This document shows, one piece after another, positions 15,488 through 23,262 of a stretch of DNA of 64,000 bases; positions within the stretch are counted from its first letter, which is position 1, and every line of letters begins with the position of its first letter. Where the stretch lies: positions 46,801-110,800 of the forward strand of contig JACKET010000024.1 in the NCBI GenBank assembly GCA_020632875.1, written 5' to 3'. The position numbers were made by a program, and so were the translations under genes. The stretch is from Alphaproteobacteria bacterium. GTDB lineage: Bacteria; Myxococcota_A; UBA796; GCA-2862545. The notes under the pieces are model-generated. The model did no database searches, was not told the origin of the DNA, and saw only the letters and a list, made by a program, of their open reading frames with translations.

Positions 15488-16422
15488 CCGGGCTGTACGC
15501 GCTGCACGGCCTGGTGTTCCGCGTGGAGGCCCACGAAGAGGCCGCTTTCTCGCGGACCGCCGCGATCCTCGCGCACTTCGGAGCGCTTCCCGCGGCGGGC
15601 GAGCCGGACCTCGAGCTGCGCTGGGGGGCGGGCGCCGTGCCCGTCGTCGAGGGGCGCGAGGTCGCGCGACACCTCGACGGGCGCGCCGTGCGCGACGCTT
15701 CGGGAGCCCTGTGGCTGCTCGGCCCCATCACGGCGTGTCGGATCGAAGGGCGCGTCGCGCGGGGCGTGCTGGCTCCCGGCGCCGAGCTCCCCCTGCACGT
15801 GCTGACCTGGGTGATCGTCCACCAGCTCCGCGCGCTCGGCTGGTACACGGTCCACGCCGGCGCCATCGCGCGCGGCGAGGCCGGGTGCCTCGTGGTGGGG
15901 GAGTCCGGAGCGGGCAAGTCCACGCTGACGCTCGCGATGATCCGGGAGGGCTGGTCGCTCCTGTCGGACGACTCCGTCCTCCTGCGGCACACGCCCGCCG
16001 GGCCCGGCGCGTTCGCGCTGCGGCGCGGCGTCTACCTCGAGCCGGCCGCGGCCGCGCGCACGTTCCCCACGCTCGAGGGCCGCTGGCACGAGGTCCCGCT
16101 CGTCGAGGCCGTGAAACACGGGCTGGACGCGCCCGAGGTCGCCGCGCGCCAGGCCGAGCGGTGCCTCCCGTCCGCCGTGCTGTTCCCGACGCGCTCCGGG
16201 CAGCCCGTCAGCCGCCTGGAGCCGCTGTCCACGGGCGAGACGCTGTTCGGGCTGGTCCAGCAGAGCCGCCTCGCGGAGCTCGACTCCGACGGAGTGGCCG
16301 AGCACATGCGGCTGCTGGCCGAGGTCGCGGGGGCTGCCCGGGGTTACCGTCTCCACGCCGGGACCGACGTGTTCGAAGCGCCATCCCGCGTCTCCGCCCT
16401 GCTCGCCGAGGTCACGCGATGA
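15484..16422 (+). CDS. HPr-kinase-like (PadeK-type) kinase of the RiPP operon
   Basis: A 312-residue protein with a P-loop of the HprK type: VVGESGAGKSTLTL (137-150), preceded by YTVHAGAIARG (121-131), and SLLSDDSVLL (about 158-167) with the paired acidic residues. The N-terminal HPr-binding domain of true HprK is absent, and the first 110 residues are different. Relatives in lasso-peptide clusters (PadeK/THCK type) phosphorylate the C-terminal serine of the precursor. The two small peptides here end Ser-Pro, so Ser phosphorylation of that tail is a reasonable inference. GTG start at 15484 overlaps the methyltransferase stop; the stop overlaps the next ATG at 16419. Confidence 0.82.
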   Translation: MTGLYALHGLVFRVEAHEEAAFSRTAAILAHFGALPAAGEPDLELRWGAGAVPVVEGREVARHLDGRAVRDASGALWLLGPITACRIEGRVARGVLAPGAELPLHVLTWVIVHQLRALGWYTVHAGAIARGEAGCLVVGESGAGKSTLTLAMIREGWSLLSDDSVLLRHTPAGPGAFALRRGVYLEPAAAARTFPTLEGRWHEVPLVEAVKHGLDAPEVAARQAERCLPSAVLFPTRSGQPVSRLEPLSTGETLFGLVQQSRLAELDSDGVAEHMRLLAEVAGAARGYRLHAGTDVFEAPSRVSALLAEVTR

Positions 16423-16685
16423 GCGACTACCGCCCGGGTCCCGATGTCGTCTGCACACCGCTCGCCGACGGCTCGGCGTCACTCCTGCACCTCCCGACGA
16501 TGACGTGCTTCGAGCTCAACGGCACGGGCCTCGCCATCTGGGAGGGCGTGCAGGCCGGCCGCTCGTCGGCGGAGATCGCCGCGGGTCTGGCCGAGGCCCA
16601 CGACCTCGGGGTCGCGGAGGCCGCCGACGTGGTCGCTGAGTTCGCCGCCGACCTCGTCGCCGAGGGGCTGATCGTCCCGGCCTGA
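16419..16685 (+). CDS. PqqD-family peptide-recognition protein (RRE), copy 2
   Basis: An 88-residue PqqD-like protein: ASLLHLPTMTCFELNGTG (20-37), IWEGV, SAEIAAGLAEAHDLG and a last helix ending LVAEGLIVPA. It shares FELNGTGL-x-IWE with copy 1 but lacks the basic tail. In RiPP systems such proteins hold the leader peptide for the modifying enzymes. It is the last gene of the B2/methyltransferase/kinase operon, overlapping the kinase stop by 4 bp. It meets the convergent ftsH gene with no bases between stop codons. Confidence 0.88.
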   Translation: MSDYRPGPDVVCTPLADGSASLLHLPTMTCFELNGTGLAIWEGVQAGRSSAEIAAGLAEAHDLGVAEAADVVAEFAADLVAEGLIVPA

Positions 16686-18548
16686 CTACCCGAAGTCGTC
16701 GGAGAGCAGGTCGTCGGGGACCCACTCGGCCGTGGGCCGATCCTCGAGGCTCTCGAGCTGCTCGGCGCGCGACAGGTAGGTCTGCATCACCTCGCCCTCG
16801 AGCACCTCGTTCTCGAACAGGAACACGCTCATCTCTTCGAGCAGCGGGCGGTTGCGGATGAGGATCTCGAGCGACCGCTTGTTGCAGGAGTCGAGGATGC
16901 CGCGCACCTCCTGCTCGATCTCTTCGGCTGTGTGGGGCGACGTGCTGGTGCCCGCGCCGAAGCCGATGCCGAACGCGTTGTCGTTGCGCGACCCGTAGTT
17001 CACGGCGCCGATGCGCTTCGACATGCCGTACTCGGTGACCATCTTGCGCGCGATGTCGGTGGCGCGCTGGATGTCGTTGTGGGCGCCGGTGGTGACGTCG
17101 CCGAACACGAGCGCCTCGGCCGCGCGGCCCCCGAACAGCGTGACGATCCGGTTCAGCAGCTCGGACTTCGTGGAGCTGAAGCGGTCTTCGGCAGGGACCT
17201 GCAGCGTGTAGCCCAGCGCGAATCCGCGCGGGATGATCGAGATCTTGTGGACGGGGTCGGCGCCGGGGCTCGCCGCGGCGCAGATGGCGTGACCGCACTC
17301 GTGGTACGCGGTCATCCGCTTCTCTTGATCCGACAGGCGGCGGGACTTCTTCTCGAGGCCCGCGACGACGCGCTCGACGGCCTCGCTGATGTCGTCGATC
17401 TCGACGGCTTCCTTCTCGCGTCGCGCGGCGAGCAGGGCGGCTTCGTTCAGCACGTTCGCGAGGTCGGCGCCCGCGAGGCCCGGCGTGAGCTTCGCCACGT
17501 TCTCGAGGTCGACGGAGTCGGCGAGCTTGAGCTTCTCGGCGTGCACCTTGAGGATCTGCGTGCGCCCGATGAGGTCGGGGCGATCGACGAGCACCTGGCG
17601 GTCGAAGCGACCGGCGCGGAGCAGCGCGGGGTCGAGGATCTCGGGCCGGTTCGTCGCGGCCATCACGATGATGCCGCGGCGGTTGTCGAACCCGTCCATC
17701 TCGACGAGGAGCTGGTTGAGCGTCTGCTCGCGCTCTTCGTTGCTGCCCGGACCGCCCGCGCCACGCGCACGGCCCACCGCGTCGAGCTCGTCGACGAAGA
17801 TGATGCACGGCGCGTGCTCGAGGGCCGTCTTGAACAGGTCGCGCACGCGCGCTGCGCCGACGCCCACGAACATCTCGACGAACGAGCTGCCCGAGATGCT
17901 GAAGAACGGCACGCCCGCCTCACCGGCCACGGCGCGCGCCAGCAGGGTCTTGCCCGTGCCCGGTGGGCCGACGAGCAGCACGCCCTTCGGGGGGCGCCCG
18001 CCGAGCGACGTGAACTTCTCGGGGGTCTTCAGGAAGCCCACGACCTCCTGCAGCTCTTCGACGGCCTCGTCGACGCCGGCCACGTCGGCGAACGTGACGC
18101 CCGTGCCCTCTTCGGGGGCCAGCGCGGCGTTGCTGCGCCCGAAGGCGGCGGCGCTGCGCCCGGACTGGCCGACCTGGCGGCCGATGAACACCCAGAACAT
18201 CGCGATGAGGGCGAGCGGGATGATCACGATCAGCAGCGCGCCCTCGTTGCAGGGGCTCGGCCGGGCGGCGCGGTATTCGACCTTCGCCTCGTCGAGCAGC
18301 GGAAGGAGCGATGGATCCTCGATGCGGTTCACCGTGACCCAGTCGAGCGGGCCCTCGGCCCCCTTCTTCCGGGCGCGGATCTCTTCGGGGCCGATCACGA
18401 CCTCTTCGTACTCGCCGGCCGAGACGGAGGTCTTGAAATCGGTCCAGGTCGGGGCGGTGGAACGCGCCTCGAAGGACTGCTGCACGAACCAGAAGCCGGT
18501 GATCGCGAGCAGCGTGAAGGCGAACAGGACGAGCCAGAGGCGGTTCAT
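16686..18548 (-). CDS. ftsH: ATP-dependent zinc metalloprotease FtsH
   Basis: FtsH is the membrane-bound AAA+ protease that degrades damaged membrane proteins and regulatory factors as a hexamer. The 620-residue protein has an N-terminal membrane helix (4-22), a periplasmic domain to about 100, a second helix (103-123), and an AAA domain with Walker A GPPGTGKT (194-201) and Walker B FVDELD (251-256). The zinc site is HECGH (416-420); most homologues have Ala where this one has Cys418, which should not matter for zinc binding. The ATG at 18548 follows GGAGG by four bases. The gene is convergent with the RiPP operon and divergent from the large metalloprotease gene. Confidence 0.96.
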   Translation of the reverse strand: MNRLWLVLFAFTLLAITGFWFVQQSFEARSTAPTWTDFKTSVSAGEYEEVVIGPEEIRARKKGAEGPLDWVTVNRIEDPSLLPLLDEAKVEYRAARPSPCNEGALLIVIIPLALIAMFWVFIGRQVGQSGRSAAAFGRSNAALAPEEGTGVTFADVAGVDEAVEELQEVVGFLKTPEKFTSLGGRPPKGVLLVGPPGTGKTLLARAVAGEAGVPFFSISGSSFVEMFVGVGAARVRDLFKTALEHAPCIIFVDELDAVGRARGAGGPGSNEEREQTLNQLLVEMDGFDNRRGIIVMAATNRPEILDPALLRAGRFDRQVLVDRPDLIGRTQILKVHAEKLKLADSVDLENVAKLTPGLAGADLANVLNEAALLAARREKEAVEIDDISEAVERVVAGLEKKSRRLSDQEKRMTAYHECGHAICAAASPGADPVHKISIIPRGFALGYTLQVPAEDRFSSTKSELLNRIVTLFGGRAAEALVFGDVTTGAHNDIQRATDIARKMVTEYGMSKRIGAVNYGSRNDNAFGIGFGAGTSTSPHTAEEIEQEVRGILDSCNKRSLEILIRNRPLLEEMSVFLFENEVLEGEVMQTYLSRAEQLESLEDRPTAEWVPDDLLSDDFG

Positions 18549-18635
18549 GCGCCCTCCATAACGCCTGGAGCGCACGAGGCACTTGTGGGGGGCTGCGGAG
18601 TGTGCTCTGATGACGGGGCTTCCTCTGAAGCGCCC

Positions 18636-18653
18636 CCGGGCAGGTGTGCCCGG
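18636..18653 (+). promoter_or_regulatory. Perfect hairpin in the 5' leader of the metalloprotease gene
   Basis: CCGGGCA-GGTG-TGCCCGG forms a perfect 7-bp stem with a 4-base loop, ending 26 bases before the ATG at 18680 and followed by the T-richer CTTGCTCTTGCTGTTTGG. It could be an attenuator or mRNA stabiliser for the downstream gene. It could also end antisense transcription into the ftsH promoter region. Function is not shown. Confidence 0.35.
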
Positions 18654-18679
18654 CTTGCTCTTGCTGTTTGGAGAATCCG

Positions 18680-21600
18680 ATGTATTGCGTGCTCTCGCTG
18701 TGCGCGGCGTTGTTCGCCGTCGATGCACACGCCGTCGCACCGACCGATCTGCAGGGCTCCGAGCCCGTGCGCATCCGCACCTACACCGGCCCGGGCCAGG
18801 CCGCGGGGCGTCGCACGCCCGCGTGGCGTGCCTTCGTCGAGGACGTGGGCACCTGGCACGCCCGGTTCGACGAGCGCACCGGCACGCCGCACCGCATGTG
18901 GGGCGAAGGCGTCGATCTCGGCCCGATCGCCGGCGAGGCCGACGTGGAGGGCGCGCTGCGCGACCTGATGGGCCGCCACGCGGCGCTGTTCGGCACGGAT
19001 GCCGACGCCCCGCTGCGCACCCTCGGCTACGACCCGGACTTCGACACCTGGTACGCCGACTTCGACGTCGAATTCCGCGGGGTGCCGGTCTGGCGCGGCG
19101 GCACGACGTTCCGGGTGAAGCACGGGCGGCTCGTGATGGCGGGCGCCGACACGTACCCGCAGACCCCGAAGCGCGGCGACTTCGAGCTGCGCGAGGCCCA
19201 GGCGATCGAGTCCGCCATCGCGTTCGGCCCGGCGCCGGGCGTCGCGCACACCGACACGTCCGCGCGCCCGTTCTGGCTGCCCCGCATGGAGGAGGGCCTG
19301 CTGGTGCTGCGCGCGGTGATGGAGGTGCGCTCCCGCACCGAAGTGCCGCGCGGCGACTGGGTCGTGTTCGTGGATGCACAGACGGGCCGCGTGCTCGAGC
19401 ACCACAACGAGGTCCGGTACCTGTCCGGCACGATCTACGCCGAGAACGACACGCGCTACCCCGGCTCGGGCACCGAGATCTCCCCGGTGCGCGGCGCCGC
19501 CGTGACGAACGGCCAGAGCACCGTCTTCACCGACGCGAACGGCAACTACACGATCAACAACGCGGGCTCGTACCAGACGCACTTCCTCGGCGATCCCGTC
19601 TACCTGCAGAACCAGCTCGGCAACCAGGGCCTCGACTTCACCGGCAGCAACCCGAGCCCGACGTGGAACACGAACAACGGCTCGCGCACCGAGATCGACT
19701 CCTGGGTCCACACCCACCGCGTCCGTGACACGTTCAACGCCATCGTCCCGAGCCAGGTGTGGACCTTCGGCGACACGAACGTCTACGTGAACATCAACGA
19801 CGCCTGCAACGCCTACTACGACGGCACGCTGAACTTCTTCCAGTCGGGCCAGGGCTGCAACAACACCGGCCAGATCGCCGATGTCGTCTACCATGAGTGG
19901 GGCCACGGCCTGCACGACCACTCCATCATCAGCGGCTACTTCGACGGAGCCCTCTCGGAGGGCGCCGGCGACGTGGTGTCGTTCCTGATGACCGGCGATC
20001 CGAACATGGCGCCGGGCTTCTTCCAGGGCGGCGGCTACCTCCGCACCGCCGACAACGACAACACCTACCCGCAGGACATCGTGAACGAGGTCCACGAAGA
20101 CGGGCTGATCTTCGCGGGCGCCATGTGGGACACCTACGCCAACATCGAGAGCGCCCACGGCACCGCGCACGCCACCGACTCCACGCGGCGGCTCCTCGCG
20201 GGCCTGCTCAAGGGCGGTCCCGGCCTCGAGGACGCGCTCGACGAGGCCCTCGTCGCGGACGACGACGACGGCAGCCTCGGCAACGGCACGCCCCACGAGT
20301 GCCAGATCGTCGCGGGCTTCGCCGACCACGGCCTCGGCCAGCTCGGCGGGGACGTGAGCTTCGTGGCGGGCACCGAGCCCATCGTGGCGGCCGATCCGGC
20401 CACGCCCCACGCGGTCGAGGTGAACATCGTGGGCCCGGCGAGCTGCGCGGGGGACTTCGGCGCGGGCACCGCGACCGTCACGTGGCGCGCGAACGGCGGT
20501 CCCTGGACCGACACGGCGCTCGCCTTCGCCGGCCTCGACGCCTCGGGCGCCATCCCGAGCCAGCCGTTCGGCACGTTCGTCGAGTACTACGTCACGGTCG
20601 AGGGCGGCGGGCAGACCCTGTCGGCGCCCACGAACGCGTGGCGGAATCCCTTCGCCTTCTACGTCGGCGGCATGATCCCGGTCCGCTGCGACGACTTCGA
20701 GGCGAACGACGGCGGTTACACGCACGAGCTGCTCGCCGGTCAGCCCGGCGACGGCGCGGACGACTGGCAGCACGGCGCTCCCGGCGGCAACGGAGGCGAT
20801 CCGGCCGTCGCGCACAGCGGCGCCAACGTGTGGGGCAACGATCTCGGCGTCGGGAACTTCAACGGGCTCTACCAGGACGACAAGCACAACCGGCTCACCG
20901 GCCCCGTCGTCCAGCTCGGCCACTACGAGCAGGCCCTCCTGCACTACTGGCGCTGGCTCAACGTCGAGGATGGCGTCTTCGATCAGGCCTCGATCCTCGC
21001 GAACGGCCAGACGGTGTGGTCGAACTACGCTTCGTCCGGCAACTTCGGCGAAGACCACCACGCCGACGACCAGTGGGCGCCCCACGCGGTCGACCTCGGG
21101 AACCCGAGCGGACAGGTCCAGATCGCGTTCGACCTGAACACCGACGGCGGCCTGTCGATGGGTGGCTGGACCGTCGACGACGTGTGCATCATGGCCCCGG
21201 CCACCCCGAACAACCGGCTCGGCGTCGTCGACTTCGAAGCGGGCGAGGGTCAGGACGGCTTCGTGGCGCTCTCGTGGACGAACCCGCCCCACGCCCCGCT
21301 CGCCGAGGTGCGGGTGGTGCGCAAGCTCGGGTCGTGCCCGACGGGGGTGTTCGACGGTGATGTCGTCTACTACGACAACAACCCGACTCTCGGTGCGCCC
21401 GTGGCCGCGCAGGACCCGGTCCCGACGACCGACGTGTACTGCTACGGCGTGTTCCCCGGCGATGGCACGGACTTCCTGGGCTTCGCGGTCGAGGGCTGGA
21501 ACCTCGACGAGGGCTCGGCGCTGACCCCGGCGACGCCGGATCAGATCGACGACGCGAAGGAGGAGAACGGGCTCGAGGACTTCGAGGAGGACCAGATCGA

Positions 21601-21763
21601 GGCCGGCGTCGTCCCCGAGCGCGCGAAGGCCTGTGGCTGCAGCGCGGGCGGTCCGCCGACCGTGGGCTGGCTGCTGCTCGCGATCGTTCCGTTCCTGCGC
21701 CGCCGTGCGCGAGTGCGCTCGTGGTACGGCGGCTCGCTTCGGCTCGCGGGGGCGAACGAGTAG
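18680..21763 (+). CDS. Secreted zinc metalloprotease (HEXXH) with MYXO-CTERM-type tail
   Basis: A 1027-residue exported protein. A signal peptide (to about residue 18, ending VDAHA) is followed by a propeptide-like region with FTP/PepSY-type features (FRVKHGRLVMAGADTYPQ; VVFVDAQTGRVLEH), then a carboxypeptidase-regulatory-like segment and a gluzincin catalytic domain. The zinc site is HEWGH (405-409) with a third ligand probably Glu427 in SEGAGD. The C-terminal 450 residues look like beta-sandwich domains. The end is a MYXO-CTERM-like sorting tail: CGCSAGG, then a hydrophobic segment (VGWLLLAIVPFL), then RRRARVR, although 15 more residues follow. In Myxococcota such tails are processed and anchored at the cell surface. 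The ATG at 18680 is preceded by GGAG. Confidence 0.85.
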   Translation: MYCVLSLCAALFAVDAHAVAPTDLQGSEPVRIRTYTGPGQAAGRRTPAWRAFVEDVGTWHARFDERTGTPHRMWGEGVDLGPIAGEADVEGALRDLMGRHAALFGTDADAPLRTLGYDPDFDTWYADFDVEFRGVPVWRGGTTFRVKHGRLVMAGADTYPQTPKRGDFELREAQAIESAIAFGPAPGVAHTDTSARPFWLPRMEEGLLVLRAVMEVRSRTEVPRGDWVVFVDAQTGRVLEHHNEVRYLSGTIYAENDTRYPGSGTEISPVRGAAVTNGQSTVFTDANGNYTINNAGSYQTHFLGDPVYLQNQLGNQGLDFTGSNPSPTWNTNNGSRTEIDSWVHTHRVRDTFNAIVPSQVWTFGDTNVYVNINDACNAYYDGTLNFFQSGQGCNNTGQIADVVYHEWGHGLHDHSIISGYFDGALSEGAGDVVSFLMTGDPNMAPGFFQGGGYLRTADNDNTYPQDIVNEVHEDGLIFAGAMWDTYANIESAHGTAHATDSTRRLLAGLLKGGPGLEDALDEALVADDDDGSLGNGTPHECQIVAGFADHGLGQLGGDVSFVAGTEPIVAADPATPHAVEVNIVGPASCAGDFGAGTATVTWRANGGPWTDTALAFAGLDASGAIPSQPFGTFVEYYVTVEGGGQTLSAPTNAWRNPFAFYVGGMIPVRCDDFEANDGGYTHELLAGQPGDGADDWQHGAPGGNGGDPAVAHSGANVWGNDLGVGNFNGLYQDDKHNRLTGPVVQLGHYEQALLHYWRWLNVEDGVFDQASILANGQTVWSNYASSGNFGEDHHADDQWAPHAVDLGNPSGQVQIAFDLNTDGGLSMGGWTVDDVCIMAPATPNNRLGVVDFEAGEGQDGFVALSWTNPPHAPLAEVRVVRKLGSCPTGVFDGDVVYYDNNPTLGAPVAAQDPVPTTDVYCYGVFPGDGTDFLGFAVEGWNLDEGSALTPATPDQIDDAKEENGLEDFEEDQIEAGVVPERAKACGCSAGGPPTVGWLLLAIVPFLRRRARVRSWYGGSLRLAGANE

Positions 21764-21836
21764 CGTCCCGGTCGTGCAATCCGTCGCGCACCGACGCTAG
21801 GATGGCGCGGTGCGCGCGGGCGCACGGGGAGGCTGG

Positions 21837-23237
21837 ATGCGCGGCGGAGCACTGTGGTTGGCGTTGGTCCTGGTGGGCTGCAAGGGCAAGCTCGAAGAGA
21901 CCGACATGGAGCCGGACGCCGATACGGACGCCGACTCCGACGCGGATGTCGATGCCGACGCCGACATCGACACGGATGCGGACGCCGACACCGACACGGA
22001 CGCCGACAGCGACACGGATGCGGACTCCGACGCGGATGCGGACACCGACACCGACACGGATTCGGACTCCGACACGGATTCCGACACCGACACCGACACG
22101 GACAGCGACACCGACTCCGACACGGATTCGGACACCGACACCGATACGGACAGCGACACCGACACGGACGCCGATACCGACTCCGACACGGACTCGGATA
22201 CCGACGCGGACACGGACTCGGATACCGACTCCGACACGGACTCGGATACCGACTCCGACACGGACTCGGATACCGACGCGGACACGGACGCCGATACCGA
22301 CGCGGACACGGACGCCGATACCGACGCGGACACGGACGCCGATACCGACGCGGACACGGACGCCGATACCGACGCGGACGCCGATACCGACACGGGCGTC
22401 GGGACGACCGGCGACACCGGGTCCGTCGCGACGGGCGACACGGGCGGTGACCCGCGGATGCTGTGCCCCGTGCCCATCGCGGACGTGGGCGTGGTGCTCC
22501 CGGGCAACTCGCCCGAAGGCGTGGTGTTCGGGCCCGACTGCGCGCTGTACATCGCGGAGTCCGACACCGTGTACCGCATCGATCCGGGCAATCCGACCGT
22601 CGCGACGGCCTTCGCGTCCGACCCGGCGGCGACGGACCTCCAGGGGCTCGCGTTCGGACCGGACGGCCTGCTGTACGCGGCGTCGCGCGGCGCCAACGCG
22701 GTCGTGCGTTTCGACGGCACGACGGGGGCGTTCGTCGACACCTTCCTGACGGCCGGGTTCGACCTCCCGAACACGCCCGTCTTCGGTCCGGACGGGCGGA
22801 TCTACGTCTCGTCGCGGAACACCGGCGCGGTCGTGCAGTTCGAGGCGGATGGCACGCTCGTCGGCGACTTCGCGACCGACGTCGCGCTCGGCAGCCCCGA
22901 GGGCCTCGTGTTCGCGCCCGACGGATCGCTGCTCGTGTCGGGCCGGACCGATTCGGTGGTCCTGCGGTTCGACGGAACGACGGGCGCGCTGATCGAGACG
23001 GTCATCGCGACCCCCGAGGTCTCCGCGCCCGAGGGCGTGGGCTTCACGTCCGACGGCACGCTGTGGATCAGCTCGCGCGACACGTCCGAGGTCCTGCAGC
23101 TCGAGCCCGGCACGTGGACCGTGCTGCAACGCCTCCCCGCCGCGGCAACCGAGCGGCCCATCGGGCTCGCGGTGGCTGCGGGGAACCGCGTCGTGATCGG
23201 CATGCGGGGAACCGGGCGGATCGTGCCGTATCCATAG
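21837..23237 (+). CDS. Lipoprotein with Asp-repeat linker and NHL/SMP-30-like beta-propeller
   Basis: A 466-residue lipoprotein: signal peptide with lipobox LVGC, about 160 residues of Asp alternating with Thr, Ser or Ala, then a six-blade-like propeller of about 270 residues. Recurrent blade motifs are PEGVVFGPDCALYIAE, LQGLAFGPDGLLYAASR, TPVFGPDGRIYVSSR, PEGLVFAPDGSLLVS and PEGVGFTSDGTLWISSR. These resemble NHL or SMP-30/gluconolactonase propellers, used for binding or lactone hydrolysis; no metal-site residues stand out. The domain order matches the lipoprotein at 6807-8087 but the C-terminal domains are unrelated. The ATG at 21837 follows GGGGAGG closely; a GTG at 21810 is an alternative start. 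Confidence 0.78.
   Translation: MRGGALWLALVLVGCKGKLEETDMEPDADTDADSDADVDADADIDTDADADTDTDADSDTDADSDADADTDTDTDSDSDTDSDTDTDTDSDTDSDTDSDTDTDTDSDTDTDADTDSDTDSDTDADTDSDTDSDTDSDTDSDTDSDTDADTDADTDADTDADTDADTDADTDADTDADTDADADTDTGVGTTGDTGSVATGDTGGDPRMLCPVPIADVGVVLPGNSPEGVVFGPDCALYIAESDTVYRIDPGNPTVATAFASDPAATDLQGLAFGPDGLLYAASRGANAVVRFDGTTGAFVDTFLTAGFDLPNTPVFGPDGRIYVSSRNTGAVVQFEADGTLVGDFATDVALGSPEGLVFAPDGSLLVSGRTDSVVLRFDGTTGALIETVIATPEVSAPEGVGFTSDGTLWISSRDTSEVLQLEPGTWTVLQRLPAAATERPIGLAVAAGNRVVIGMRGTGRIVPYP
21915..22388 (+). repeat. Asp-x coding repeat with perfect 24-bp tandem units
   Basis: A low-complexity repeat encoding Asp alternating with Thr, Ser and Ala. Inside it 22275-22370 holds four identical 24-bp units, each made of the hexamers GACGCG, GACACG, GACGCC and GATACC, followed by an 18-bp partial copy to 22388. 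Just upstream (22179-22274) a related 24-bp unit (GACTCC, GACACG, GACTCG, GATACC) recurs. The exact identity suggests recent slippage or unequal exchange. Confidence 0.9.
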
Positions 23238-23262
23238 GGTCCGACGCGCAGTATCCTGGAGC

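Noticed and set aside
8160..16685. An asparagine-synthetase-like lasso cyclase or ABC exporter in the RiPP locus
   Set aside because: I read every gene on both strands here; none has the amidotransferase or ATP-pyrophosphatase motifs of lasso protein C, and no ABC transporter is encoded. Absence is part of the finding, but a copy elsewhere in the genome cannot be excluded.
18549..19379. Extension of ftsH upstream of 18548
   Set aside because: It would run antisense through the metalloprotease signal peptide and adds Arg-rich sequence absent from FtsH proteins; the ATG at 18548 has a good SD and starts with the membrane helix.
21797..22774. Minus-strand Ser-rich repeat protein over the second Asp-repeat gene
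   Set aside because: Same reason: an open frame produced by low-complexity sequence in the opposite strand.
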